Part shown: one piece after another, positions 34,443-43,248 of the stretch | Position numbering within the stretch: position 1 is the stretch's first letter | Layout of the letters: each line of letters begins with the position of its first letter | NCBI GenBank assembly: GCA_016716905.1 | Contig: JADJUS010000022.1 | Coordinates: 1,103,501-1,167,500 of the forward strand | From: Acidobacteriota bacterium | GTDB taxonomy: Bacteria > Acidobacteriota > Vicinamibacteria > Vicinamibacterales > SCN-69-37 | Direction of reading: 5' to 3' | Length of the DNA stretch: 64,000 bases | Made by a program: the position numbers and the translations under genes | The notes under the pieces: generated by a model | What the model saw: the letters and a program-made list of their open reading frames with translations, nothing else | What the model was told of the DNA's origin: nothing | Databases searched by the model: none

Positions 34443-35722
34443 CGAGATCTCCAACGGGCCACGCCGTACAGGGCGGCACCCACAACGAGCGCGACCAGGC
34501 CGACCTGCAGCTGCAACTTGGTTGCGCCGCCGAGAATAGCCAAAGAAACCAATAACGCGACCACGGGAATGACGGGGCCACCGGGGATGGTGAATGCCGC
34601 AGGCCCCTGCCGCCGAAGCACCAGCACCGACGCGCAGGTCCCGGCATAGACCATCAACCGGCTGACCGCACTGCTGGCCGCGAGCGTGACAAAGTTTCCC
34701 GACAGCGCGAGCCCGAGCGCCACAAGCGAAGTCACCACGATCGCCACAGCCGGTGTGTGGAACCTCGAATGGACGCGGCCGAACACCAGTGGAAGATCAC
34801 CCTGTTCGGCCAGCGCATACAAGTTGCGCGACCCGGACAGCGCCTGGCCCATGTTGTTCCCGGTCATGGAGACAGCGCCTCCGGTGGTCATCAACAGGGC
34901 ACCCCATGCACCGATGAAGATCAGCGACGCGTCTGCCAGCGGCCGCTGCGACCCCGCAATATTGGGCAACGTACCCATGGCCACCACCTGCGCCAACGTC
35001 ATCACCACAGCGACGATGACGATGGTCATGACCATGGCGAAGGGGACGGCGCGTTTCGGATCGCGGGTTTCTCCGGCAGGCACACCCACAACCTCGTAGC
35101 CCCCGTACGCAAAGATCAGGAGCAGAGCCGACGTCGAAATCTGCGTCCAGGTCAGGGCGACCTCTGGGCGAAGGGCGTCAAACGCCACGTACGGCAGGCC
35201 AAGGAAGATGAAGATCACCAGCGGCGTGAGCTTGCCCACCGTCAGTGCGTTCACCACCCACGCGCTCTGGCGGATGCCGAGCACGTTGATCGTCATGATG
35301 GCGAGGACCACGCCCGTGATCACCGCTTCGCGGGCCAAGCCCGGTTGGTCGGCCCCGAGCGCAGGCCAGTAGTACGCAAGCGCCGTGGTGAGCCCATTCA
35401 CCACTGAGGCCCAGCTGGTGACGCGGGTCACCCACATCATCCAGCCCACTTCGAAGCTGAAGAACCGTCCGAACGCCGCGCGCGTGTAGAGATACGCGCC
35501 GCCGGTGCCGTCGAACCGGCTGCCGGCCTCGGCGAAGTTCAGCGCGATCATCAGAGAGAGGATGCCCACCAGCGCAACCGCGATGGCACTCCACGCGCCG
35601 ATTTGCGTGGCCAGAGGCGCGGCCATGAGGAAGACCGCCCCGCCGATGACCTGGTTCACGCCAATGGCGGTCAGGTCCCACTTGCCAAGTTCTCGCCGCA
35701 GACGGCCGGTGGGTTCGCTCAT
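34439..35722 (-). CDS. APC-superfamily amino acid permease
   Basis: 427 residues with about twelve hydrophobic segments. It begins with the APC pattern LGKWDLTAIGVNQVIGGAVFL, and FAYGGYEVVGVPAGETRDPKR is the family's mid-protein motif. It likely imports or exchanges an amino acid or amine. Start ATG 35722 lies 19 bases after the stop of the upstream membrane protein and its end is coupled to the phosphatase. Confidence 0.88.
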   Translation of the reverse strand: MSEPTGRLRRELGKWDLTAIGVNQVIGGAVFLMAAPLATQIGAWSAIAVALVGILSLMIALNFAEAGSRFDGTGGAYLYTRAAFGRFFSFEVGWMMWVTRVTSWASVVNGLTTALAYYWPALGADQPGLAREAVITGVVLAIMTINVLGIRQSAWVVNALTVGKLTPLVIFIFLGLPYVAFDALRPEVALTWTQISTSALLLIFAYGGYEVVGVPAGETRDPKRAVPFAMVMTIVIVAVVMTLAQVVAMGTLPNIAGSQRPLADASLIFIGAWGALLMTTGGAVSMTGNNMGQALSGSRNLYALAEQGDLPLVFGRVHSRFHTPAVAIVVTSLVALGLALSGNFVTLAASSAVSRLMVYAGTCASVLVLRRQGPAAFTIPGGPVIPVVALLVSLAILGGATKLQLQVGLVALVVGAALYGVARWRSR

Positions 35723-35741
35723 GTTGGCTCGGGAAGTTGTA

Positions 35742-37718
35742 TCACCATAACGCGTCCCAGATGACGAATGAGTCGTGCGCCCCAAACAGAATGAACCCCA
35801 CTGCTCCCGCCCAACAGGCGGCGACCGCCACCTGCAGGTGCCGGGGATATCGCATGACGCCCAACGAAGCCAGTGCGAGCAGGATAAACACCTCGTACGA
35901 CGCTCGCTGAGCATTGGCCGGATGACCCCACACCGTCGGGTAGGTGAATGACAGGGTCATCACCGCGTACACCATGAAGGTAATCCCGATGAAACGCCCG
36001 GCCCGTTTGATCAAGCCGACCGATAGCGCTGCGACTGCAATGAGCAGGACCGACAACCAGATGGCGGCCCGCGCGAGTTCAGGCACGTGCGCGTGATAGT
36101 CCCCACGAGCGAGCACCGACCACAGACCGGCCATACCCACGAACGGCATCGTCAGCGTCGGGGCGGGATAGAAGAAACCATCCCATCCCCAGACGGGCCA
36201 GAATCCCGCGGCGACATAGACCCGCCAAGCCACGGCCGGCAGCACGGCGCTCAGCAGCCAGAGTCGATCACGGCGAGTGACACTGGGCACCGTGGCGAAC
36301 ATCGCGAGCGCCGCCACGAACAGGACGCCAGTCTCGCGAATGAGCAGGGACATGGCGAACGCCGCCACCGCCAGCCCGATGCGCCGCGTCGTCACACACC
36401 AGTACCCCGCCAGAAGGAACGCGGCAGCCAGCGGTTCGGGCAACACCATGGTGACCGACGCCCAGAACCCAGGCATGGCCAGGACGATCAATCCCCACAA
36501 GGCGCTGGCGCCGGCAGTTTGAGCGAGCCTTGCGAGCACGAATGCCGACAGCGCAACACCGGCCAGCACCAGGCCGACCATGGCAGCGGGGTACCACTTC
36601 CAGCGACCACCAGACACAACACGCACCAGCCATGAGAAACCGATGCGCCCAAAGCGATACGGCGCCGCATCGGCGACGTCGCGATACCGCTCCGGCGTCG
36701 ATCGAAACCGTCGCAGAAGCGGATCGAATGCCGCGAAGTATGTGAACTGCGCGTCGTAGCCCTCGTCGGGCTGCAGGAACAAGCTGGCCCTGACGTCGTC
36801 GCGCCCCTCGAACAGCGGTGACCGGTCAAAGCCGCTGCCGGATATCCGCAGCAGGCCGCTGAGGTTCCCGTCGAACTCGGTGACGGTATGTCGCACAAAC
36901 AGAACGCCAATAACCGCCACAACCGCGGCAATCGCCAGCGCGTCAGGGATCGGTCGCCACAGAGGTCGATGCCGGAAGGCCCGCTCCAGAGCGGGCCTTA
37001 CGTGCATGATCAATGACCAGATCCGCCGGGCCAGCAACACAAGTATCGCCTTGACGAACGCGCCGAGTGGCATCGCAAGGAGAAACGGCGACACCCAGGG
37101 CGACACGGTGTGCGCCGTCAGGATGACTGCAACGCCACACGACAGCACGAGATGTGTCTTCACTGCGACTGCGTGCCATCCGGCGGCCGCAGGAACCAAA
37201 AGGGCGCCGACGATCAACAACCAGGCGACCACGAGCATCGCCGCGCCGGGCCGTTCGTATTGCGTCGAGTATTCCGGCAGGATCACGAACGGCAACGGAC
37301 TAGAGCCGGAGCCATGGTGCGTGGCAAGTTCCAGTGACTCAAGCGCCCAGGCGCCGGACGCGCCCACGACCTCGATCACGTGGTTATTGCTCGGCACCCA
37401 CCCTTGCACGGCCGCGCAGTCAATGCGCTGACTGACTCGGGCCTTGACGCGTACCTGGCACACCGGGTGCCCGTCGGCGACAATCGAAAAATCTGCGGGC
37501 GCGGACCCGTCATTCCTGACGAGCGCAATCACAGCGACTGGCGCGGCGAGTGCCTGGGCTCGCTCGTCGTGTGCGGTTTCCACCCGCACGCGCCCTTCCT
37601 CGGCCACGATAGGGTCCCTGACAATCTTGGCGCGCTGGCCGTCGAAAGAGACAAAGACCCGCGTGGCCAACACTGTGCACAGCGCGCTCGCGATGAGCAC
37701 GGCCGTGCCGAGTTTCAC
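35742..37718 (-). CDS. Large polytopic membrane protein of unknown function
   Basis: 658 residues. An N-terminal hydrophobic segment, then an about 130-residue soluble beta-rich part (VAVIALVRNDGSAPADFSIV), then more than ten membrane segments. A central loop (GYDAQFTYFAAFDP...YRFGRIGFSWLVRVVSGG) and late segments resemble GT-C type lipid-linked-sugar glycosyltransferases or the membrane proteins often annotated as AZOBR-like, but no DxD motif is convincing. It starts with GTG 37718 overlapping the GcvT-like stop. Function not assigned. Confidence 0.6.
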   Translation of the reverse strand: MKLGTAVLIASALCTVLATRVFVSFDGQRAKIVRDPIVAEEGRVRVETAHDERAQALAAPVAVIALVRNDGSAPADFSIVADGHPVCQVRVKARVSQRIDCAAVQGWVPSNNHVIEVVGASGAWALESLELATHHGSGSSPLPFVILPEYSTQYERPGAAMLVVAWLLIVGALLVPAAAGWHAVAVKTHLVLSCGVAVILTAHTVSPWVSPFLLAMPLGAFVKAILVLLARRIWSLIMHVRPALERAFRHRPLWRPIPDALAIAAVVAVIGVLFVRHTVTEFDGNLSGLLRISGSGFDRSPLFEGRDDVRASLFLQPDEGYDAQFTYFAAFDPLLRRFRSTPERYRDVADAAPYRFGRIGFSWLVRVVSGGRWKWYPAAMVGLVLAGVALSAFVLARLAQTAGASALWGLIVLAMPGFWASVTMVLPEPLAAAFLLAGYWCVTTRRIGLAVAAFAMSLLIRETGVLFVAALAMFATVPSVTRRDRLWLLSAVLPAVAWRVYVAAGFWPVWGWDGFFYPAPTLTMPFVGMAGLWSVLARGDYHAHVPELARAAIWLSVLLIAVAALSVGLIKRAGRFIGITFMVYAVMTLSFTYPTVWGHPANAQRASYEVFILLALASLGVMRYPRHLQVAVAACWAGAVGFILFGAHDSFVIWDALW

Positions 37719-38902
37719 GCCGTCTTTCTCGCCGGGTTAAAAAACGGCGTCATCGTCACCGTCGCGGGCGCACGGTGGCGCACAGCCTCCACGGTGTGCT
37801 CCACCTCCACCTTGGTGCCGACCGCCATGTGGGATGCGTTGACCGTGGCAAGGCCGATCATCTGTTTCAACACCGGCGACCAGGTGGACGACGTCATGCG
37901 GCCGATCTGGACACCGCCCGCGTACACCGGCACAGCGACGCGGGACGCGGTGGCGAGCGCCATCGGGGGCAGACCGACAGCTTCGTACAGCCGCTCGACG
38001 GACGGCCAGTCGAGCGTGAGGCCGACGATGCGTCGTCTCGGGGCGACGGCATGTTCGGCCGCCAGAGCTGCGCGGCCGACAAAGCGCTCCTTGTTGAAAT
38101 CAACGAGCCGGCCCAGGCCCAGCTCAAACGGCGAGTAGATCTGCGCCGCGGTTACGGCCTTTCGCACACTGAAAAAATCCACGTCGATCAAGAGCAAGCC
38201 GGCCTCGACGCGAGAGACGTCCAGAGCCAGCATGCCCGCGGGCAGCAGTCCGTGCGCGGGTCCGGCCGCAACGATGGCGTCCCAGACCTTGAGTGCCTGG
38301 GCGCGATCCATCCACAGTTCGTAGCCGAGATCGCCGGTATAACCCGTGCGCGAAACATCGACGTCGGCGCCCGCAATCTTCACGCTGGTCATCCCGAAGT
38401 ACTTCACCCCGTCGATGTCCCCGTCAACGATGCTTCCCAGGAGGGCTGCTGAGGTGGGGCCCTGAAGCGCGAGTGCCGCCACCTGCTCGGAGACGTCCTC
38501 GATCTGAACATCCAGACCGGCCGACTGCTGGCGGAACCAACGCAGATTCGGTTCCGCTGCGGTCCAGCGGAACGCCTGTTCCCCCAGTCGAGTCACTGTG
38601 CCATCGTCCAGCACGCGGCCCTGCTCGTTGCACCAGGGGGTGTAGATGACCTGGCCGGGCCGCATTCGATGCGCGTCGCGAGTGATGACGCGGTCAACGA
38701 GGTGGACAGCACCAGGTCCGGTGACCATGTACTTGAACAGCGGGGAGATGTCGATCAGGGCCGTGCCGTTCCTGATGGCGTTGTATTCGTGGTCGTGATG
38801 GGTTTCGTATGCGCTCGCGGTGTAGTACCCCGCCCAATCGCGGTAGTTGAGGCTCTGGCACAGCGGCAATGTGCGGTCGTGAAACGGCGTACCGACGGGC
38901 AT
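37715..38902 (-). CDS. GcvT-like folate-dependent aminomethyltransferase family protein
   Basis: 395 residues with the T-protein fold (ALIDISPLFKYMVTGPGAVHLVD, GYTGDLGYELWMDRAQ, CRVEAG-like VSRVEAGLLLIDVDF, VGRAAL). Members transfer one-carbon units to tetrahydrofolate from glycine, sarcosine, dimethylglycine or DMSP. No other glycine-cleavage genes are here, so a demethylase role is as likely. TAATAT lies 6 nt upstream of ATG 38902. It heads an operon continuing to the M14 peptidase with GTGA/ATGA overlaps. Confidence 0.8.
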   Translation of the reverse strand: MPVGTPFHDRTLPLCQSLNYRDWAGYYTASAYETHHDHEYNAIRNGTALIDISPLFKYMVTGPGAVHLVDRVITRDAHRMRPGQVIYTPWCNEQGRVLDDGTVTRLGEQAFRWTAAEPNLRWFRQQSAGLDVQIEDVSEQVAALALQGPTSAALLGSIVDGDIDGVKYFGMTSVKIAGADVDVSRTGYTGDLGYELWMDRAQALKVWDAIVAAGPAHGLLPAGMLALDVSRVEAGLLLIDVDFFSVRKAVTAAQIYSPFELGLGRLVDFNKERFVGRAALAAEHAVAPRRRIVGLTLDWPSVERLYEAVGLPPMALATASRVAVPVYAGGVQIGRMTSSTWSPVLKQMIGLATVNASHMAVGTKVEVEHTVEAVRHRAPATVTMTPFFNPARKTA

Positions 38903-38908
38903 GGAGGA

Positions 38909-38914
38909 ATATTA
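38909..38914 (-). promoter_or_regulatory. -10 hexamer TAATAT, leaderless-type
   Basis: On the minus strand TAATAT, 6-nt spacer TCCTCC, then ATG 38902. Confidence 0.45.
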
Positions 38915-38916
38915 CT

Positions 38917-39007
38917 CGGGGTCCAGGGTCCAGGGTCCAGAGTCCAGGGGTTTCGCCGCCCCTCCGCCCAAGGACTCTGGCCCCTGGACTCGGGACCCCG
39001 GACTCCC
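38917..39007. repeat. GGTCCAG/CTGGACC inverted repeat in divergent region
   Basis: Left part carries three GGGTCCAG/GAGTCCAG units and the right part their complements (GGACTCTGG, CCCTGGACTCGGGACCCC), separated by a short loop. It lies between two divergent start codons and is related to the GGACCCT array near 15990. Confidence 0.8.
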
Positions 39008-39009
39008 CG

Positions 39010-39015
39010 TACAAT
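39010..39015 (+). promoter_or_regulatory. -10 hexamer TACAAT, leaderless-type
   Basis: TACAAT, 8-nt spacer, ATG 39024. It pairs with the divergent leaderless-type promoter at 38909. Confidence 0.5.
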
Positions 39016-39023
39016 ATGCCCCG

Positions 39024-40616
39024 ATGCCCTCGCACTACGACGCCATCGTCATTGGCGCCGGACACAATGGCCTGACAGCCGCCGCGTATCTCGCCCGTGC
39101 AGGGCGCAAGGTTTTAGTCCTCGAAAGACGGCATGTGGTGGGCGGTGCGGCGGTCACCGAAGAGATCTACCCCGGCTTCAAGTACTCGGTCTGTTCCTAC
39201 GTCGTCTCGCTGCTGCGGCCCGAGATCATCCGCGAGCTGGAACTGGCGAAGCACGGCCTGGAACTGCTGCCGCTTGATGGCACGTTCACGCCGATGCCGA
39301 GTGGCGACTACCTGTGGCGCACCAACGATCACGCACAGACGTTTCGTGAGATTTCGCGCCACTCGCGTGTAGACGCCGAGGCGTATGACGAGTACGGCCT
39401 GGCGATGGTGGACATGAGCCGCTTCGCGAAACCGATCCTCGGCATGACGCCGTCGGATCCCTTTTCGCGGAAACTTCGCGACCTCAAGCCGCTCCTCGAA
39501 ATCCTGACCCGCTTCCGCGCGATGCCGGACGCAAGCCGGTATAACCAGACGCAATTGCTCACGATGAGCGCGGCGGACTTTCTCGATCAGTGGTTCGAGA
39601 CGGATGTGCTCAAGGCCACGATGTCTGCATCGGGCATTATCGGCACGTTCCTGGGCGTGCGATCCCCGGGCACGGCCTACGTGCTGCTGCATCACTACAT
39701 GGGCGAGATCGACGGCGCGTTCAGGTCGTGGGGCCTCTCGCGCGGCGGCACGGGCATGGTGTCCGAGTCAATTGCATCAGCCGCGCGGGCGGCGGGCGCG
39801 GAAATCCGTCTCGAAGCACCAGTCAGCAAGGTCCTTGTGAGCAACGGCCGCGCCACCGGAGTGGTACTCGAGAACGGCGACTACGTGCTGGCCGACACCG
39901 TGCTCTCAAGCGTGGACCCGCGTCTGACGTTCATGAAAATGGTGGGCGAAGCACACCTGCCCGGTGACTTCGTCGAGGACATCCGCCACTACAAGTACCG
40001 GGGCTCGTCGGGCAAGGTCAACCTCGCGCTCGATGGGTTGCCCGACTTCACCGCACTCAAAGGCGCTGGCCCACACCTGCGTGGCGCGATCTCGATCTCG
40101 CCGAACGTGGACTACATGGAGCGCGCCTACGATCAGGCGAAGTACGGTCAGTACTCGCGGCGTCCCTACATCGACATCGTCATACCAAGCCTCACAGACT
40201 CCACGCTCGCGCCCCCGGGCAAACACGTGATGTCGTGTTTTGTGCAGTACGCACCGTACGATCTGCGCGAACCCTCCACAGGTGACGCGCCATTGTGGGA
40301 TCAGCATCGCGATGCGTTCGGCGACGCGGTGATCGACACCATTTCCGAATACGCTCCAAACCTGAAAGACCTGATTCTGCACAAGCAGGTGCTGACGCCC
40401 CTCGACATCGAACGGACGTTCGGGTTGTCTGAGGGCAACATCTTCCAGGGCGAACTCACGCTCGAACAATTGTTCGTGCTTCGGCCGGCCCCAGGCTGGG
40501 CCGACTATCGCACGCCAATCAAGGGGCTCTTCATGTGTGGCTCGGCCACTCACCCTGGTGGCGGCATCATGGGCGCACCCGGCCGCAACGCGGCCATGAA
40601 AGCGATGCGCCGATGA
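39024..40616 (+). CDS. FAD-dependent oxidoreductase, PYROXD2/phytoene-desaturase-like (copy A)
   Basis: 530 residues. The N-terminal dinucleotide-binding motif is VIGAGHNGLTAAAYLARAGRKVLVLERR. VGGAAVTEEIYPGFKYSVCSY and the C-terminal GLFMCGSATHPGGGIMGAPGRNAA are typical of the PYROXD2 branch of the amine-oxidase/phytoene-desaturase superfamily. The substrate is unknown. It is followed by a same-length paralogue with an ATGA overlap. The neighbouring divergent GcvT-like gene hints at amine or one-carbon metabolism. Confidence 0.85.
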   Translation: MPSHYDAIVIGAGHNGLTAAAYLARAGRKVLVLERRHVVGGAAVTEEIYPGFKYSVCSYVVSLLRPEIIRELELAKHGLELLPLDGTFTPMPSGDYLWRTNDHAQTFREISRHSRVDAEAYDEYGLAMVDMSRFAKPILGMTPSDPFSRKLRDLKPLLEILTRFRAMPDASRYNQTQLLTMSAADFLDQWFETDVLKATMSASGIIGTFLGVRSPGTAYVLLHHYMGEIDGAFRSWGLSRGGTGMVSESIASAARAAGAEIRLEAPVSKVLVSNGRATGVVLENGDYVLADTVLSSVDPRLTFMKMVGEAHLPGDFVEDIRHYKYRGSSGKVNLALDGLPDFTALKGAGPHLRGAISISPNVDYMERAYDQAKYGQYSRRPYIDIVIPSLTDSTLAPPGKHVMSCFVQYAPYDLREPSTGDAPLWDQHRDAFGDAVIDTISEYAPNLKDLILHKQVLTPLDIERTFGLSEGNIFQGELTLEQLFVLRPAPGWADYRTPIKGLFMCGSATHPGGGIMGAPGRNAAMKAMRR

Positions 40617-42205
40617 TCGACGTCGTCATCATCGGCGGCGGGATCAATGGACTGGTGGCCGCAGCCACGCTGGCGCGGCAGAAGCTCGCAGTGCTGGTGC
40701 TGGACCAGCACGACCGGGTTGGTGGCGCCGCCGTCACCAACACATCAACTCGGGGATTCAGTGCGCCGCGGCTGAGCCATTCGCTGGGGCCGCTCGCGCC
40801 CGACGTGGTGCGCGCGCTTCACAGCGGCAATTCCGCACTCGCCCGCGCCAAACTCAAGTTCCTGCTGCCGGACCCGGTGCTCACAACGCTCGGCCACAAC
40901 GGCGAGTGCGTCACGTTCCATCGCGACGACATCCTGACGGCCGCCTCGATCAACCGCGTGTCGGCCCATGACGCCGGCGCGTGGCAGTCCTTCGTGCTGA
41001 CCATGCAACGTCTGTCGGGCGTGATGGCCAACCTCAACCGGCATGCGCCGCCGTCAATCGACGCCCCGTCCTACAGGGAACTGCTCGACCTGTTCGGCAC
41101 TGGCCGCCGCGCCCGTGCGCTAGGCCGACGCGATTTGGGCCGCCTCGCGCGATATGCGCCCATGGCCGTGGCGGACCTGGTGGCAGAGTGGTTCGAACAT
41201 GATCTCGTCCAGGCTGCGGTGGGCGTGCGCGGGGTCTTCGGGCATCTGCTCGGTCCATGGTCGGCCGGAACCGGCGCAATGCTCCTCAACCGCATGGCCG
41301 AAGACCCGATGCCCGTTGGTGGCGGTGTCACCATGGTCGGCGGGCCGGGCGCACTGGCTCAAGCGCTGGCTGAACTGGCAGAAGCGTCCGGCGCGCTGAT
41401 TCGAACGCAGGCGCGGGTTGCCCGTGTGCTGACCCACGAGGGTGTGGCGACAGGCGTCGTTCTTGAGACAGGCGAAGAGATCACCGCGCACGCCGTGGTC
41501 GGCGCGATTGACCCGCGACATTTGTGCCTCAACCTTGTGGACCCGGCCGACCTGGCCCCGTCGTTCCTGCAGCGGATGCGTCAGGTGCGAGGACGAGGCG
41601 TCACGGCGAAGGTCAACCTCTCGCTCTCGGCCGCACCGGTATTCGCCGCACTGCATGGGGACGACCTGCCGCTCAAAGGACGCCTGCTGATTGCGCCCGA
41701 CATCGACTACGTCGAGCGCGCGTTTGATGCGGCCAAGTATGGCCACCACTCGCCGCACCCCTGGCTCGAACTTGCAGTGCCGACAGTGAACGACCCGACG
41801 CTCGCGCCCGAAGGTCAGCACGTGATGTCGGTGTACGTGCACTACGCGCCCCGGACGTTGCGCGAAGGAACCTGGTCCGGCACACGCGAAGCGTTGTATC
41901 GCTCAGTCATGAACACGCTGGCGCCCCACGCCCCGGGCCTTGAGGCGCTGATCGTTGAACGCGAAGTCATCACTCCCGAAGATCTAGAGACGCACTGGGG
42001 CTTTGCGGGCGGCCACATCTTCCACGGCGAGCAGACACTCGATCAGTGGTGGGTCAGCCGACCGGTGCAGGGCGCCGCGCAATACCAATCACCGATTCAG
42101 CGGTTGTACTTCGCCAGCGCGGGAACCCATCCTGGCGGCGGTCTCACCGGCCAGTCAGGCCTGAACGCCGCCCGGGCGATCGTGCGCACGCTCAAACGGC
42201 GGTGA
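40613..42205 (+). CDS. FAD-dependent oxidoreductase, PYROXD2-like (copy B)
   Basis: 530 residues, the same length as copy A and clearly homologous throughout (VIIGGGINGLVAAATLARQ; IDYVERAFDAAKYGHHS against VDYMERAYDQAKYGQYS in A; ASAGTHPGGGLTGQSGLNAA). It has diverged strongly in the middle, suggesting different substrates or a heterodimer. Start ATG 40613 overlaps the copy A stop. Its TGA stop is part of the following inverted repeat. Confidence 0.85.
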   Translation: MIDVVIIGGGINGLVAAATLARQKLAVLVLDQHDRVGGAAVTNTSTRGFSAPRLSHSLGPLAPDVVRALHSGNSALARAKLKFLLPDPVLTTLGHNGECVTFHRDDILTAASINRVSAHDAGAWQSFVLTMQRLSGVMANLNRHAPPSIDAPSYRELLDLFGTGRRARALGRRDLGRLARYAPMAVADLVAEWFEHDLVQAAVGVRGVFGHLLGPWSAGTGAMLLNRMAEDPMPVGGGVTMVGGPGALAQALAELAEASGALIRTQARVARVLTHEGVATGVVLETGEEITAHAVVGAIDPRHLCLNLVDPADLAPSFLQRMRQVRGRGVTAKVNLSLSAAPVFAALHGDDLPLKGRLLIAPDIDYVERAFDAAKYGHHSPHPWLELAVPTVNDPTLAPEGQHVMSVYVHYAPRTLREGTWSGTREALYRSVMNTLAPHAPGLEALIVEREVITPEDLETHWGFAGGHIFHGEQTLDQWWVSRPVQGAAQYQSPIQRLYFASAGTHPGGGLTGQSGLNAARAIVRTLKRR

Positions 42206-42271
42206 AGAAAACGACCTCAGAGGTCGTTTCGGAAATGTGCAGCGAAACGACCTCTGAGGTCGTTTTCTTCA
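42203..42271. repeat. ACGACCTCAGAGGTCGT inverted repeat supplying both stop codons
   Basis: Arms GAAGAAAACGACCTCAGAGG (continuing GTCGTTTC) and its complement with a 13-nt loop. Both convergent genes end with the TGA of TGAAGAAAACG at each outer edge, so the repeat provides the stop codons of both. Confidence 0.92.
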
Positions 42272-43219
42272 GAACACGTCCGTCTGCCAGAACACCGAGC
42301 GCGAGTAGTCGGGCGCCGCGCCGCTGATCGAACGAACCATCATCACTTCGGGTGACGGCTCGCTCTTGATCACTTGAAGCTGGGGCGGACGGAACGTCTC
42401 TGGCCACACAGTGCGCATGGTCCGGTCCAGCTGTGAGGGATCGCGTTCAGCCAGCGATTCGAGCATCGCGCCCACCCGGGCACCCGTGGGATCGCGGTCA
42501 CCGCACTCCTCGAGCACGACACCGCCAGGGCCGCGTGACACCACCACGTACGCCACGGCGCGGTAACCCTCTTCGGCCACGAAGAACTCAAGCGACCGAA
42601 GGCCGGCGGGCCCCAGCCCGGCAAGAAGCCGGCGCCGCAGAACACCGAACTCCAGAAGCGACGCCGGCCGATCGATCGCGAAGCCCGCGCCGCTGGCGTA
42701 GAGCATTGAAATCTCGGACAGCAGCGGCAAGTCACCCGGCTCTGCCGCGCGCACCAGCACGGCAGGCGCGCCCCGGCGATTTCGCGGCACATCAATGGTC
42801 AGGCGCGGGCGCTCGACAACCGTGAATCCCAGGCCGGCGTAGTAGTCCGCCCCAATCTCCGAAAACAACAACGCCACATCACACCCGCGTGCGCGTCCAT
42901 CGTCGATCATCGCCTCTATCAGTCTCGGGGCGAGTCGCTGGCCGCGCCGATGCTCCGGGGTGAAGACGGCGCCGATTCCAAGGACCTTGATCGGCCGCCC
43001 ATCGGCTTGGGCATCGAACAGATAACGCTTGGCCGAGACCAGGACTTCGTCGCCCTCGATCAACCCGACTCTGGCCAGATGCTCACGCCCCCAGGCAGTC
43101 ATCCCCAGAGCCCGGTTCCACGACCCGTAGGAGGCCCTTGAGAGGCCTTCCCCCCACACGGGATACGAGGCGTCCAGGATCTGGTCCAATAGGGAGGGAT
43201 CCGAGATGTCTTTTACCAT
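42269..43219 (-). CDS. GNAT-family acetyltransferase (two-domain)
   Basis: 316 residues. The first half has a clear acetyl-CoA site (VFTPEHRRGQRLAPRLIEAMI and GADYYAGLGF). The second half is less conserved and may be a degenerate second GNAT or Eis-like domain. I chose ATG 43219 (MVKDISDPSLL) over the upstream GTG frame. CAGAAT lies 6 nt upstream of it. The acceptor is unknown. Confidence 0.8.
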   Translation of the reverse strand: MVKDISDPSLLDQILDASYPVWGEGLSRASYGSWNRALGMTAWGREHLARVGLIEGDEVLVSAKRYLFDAQADGRPIKVLGIGAVFTPEHRRGQRLAPRLIEAMIDDGRARGCDVALLFSEIGADYYAGLGFTVVERPRLTIDVPRNRRGAPAVLVRAAEPGDLPLLSEISMLYASGAGFAIDRPASLLEFGVLRRRLLAGLGPAGLRSLEFFVAEEGYRAVAYVVVSRGPGGVVLEECGDRDPTGARVGAMLESLAERDPSQLDRTMRTVWPETFRPPQLQVIKSEPSPEVMMVRSISGAAPDYSRSVFWQTDVF

Positions 43220-43248
43220 CCACTGATTCTGTGGGTCCAAGAGGTTGT

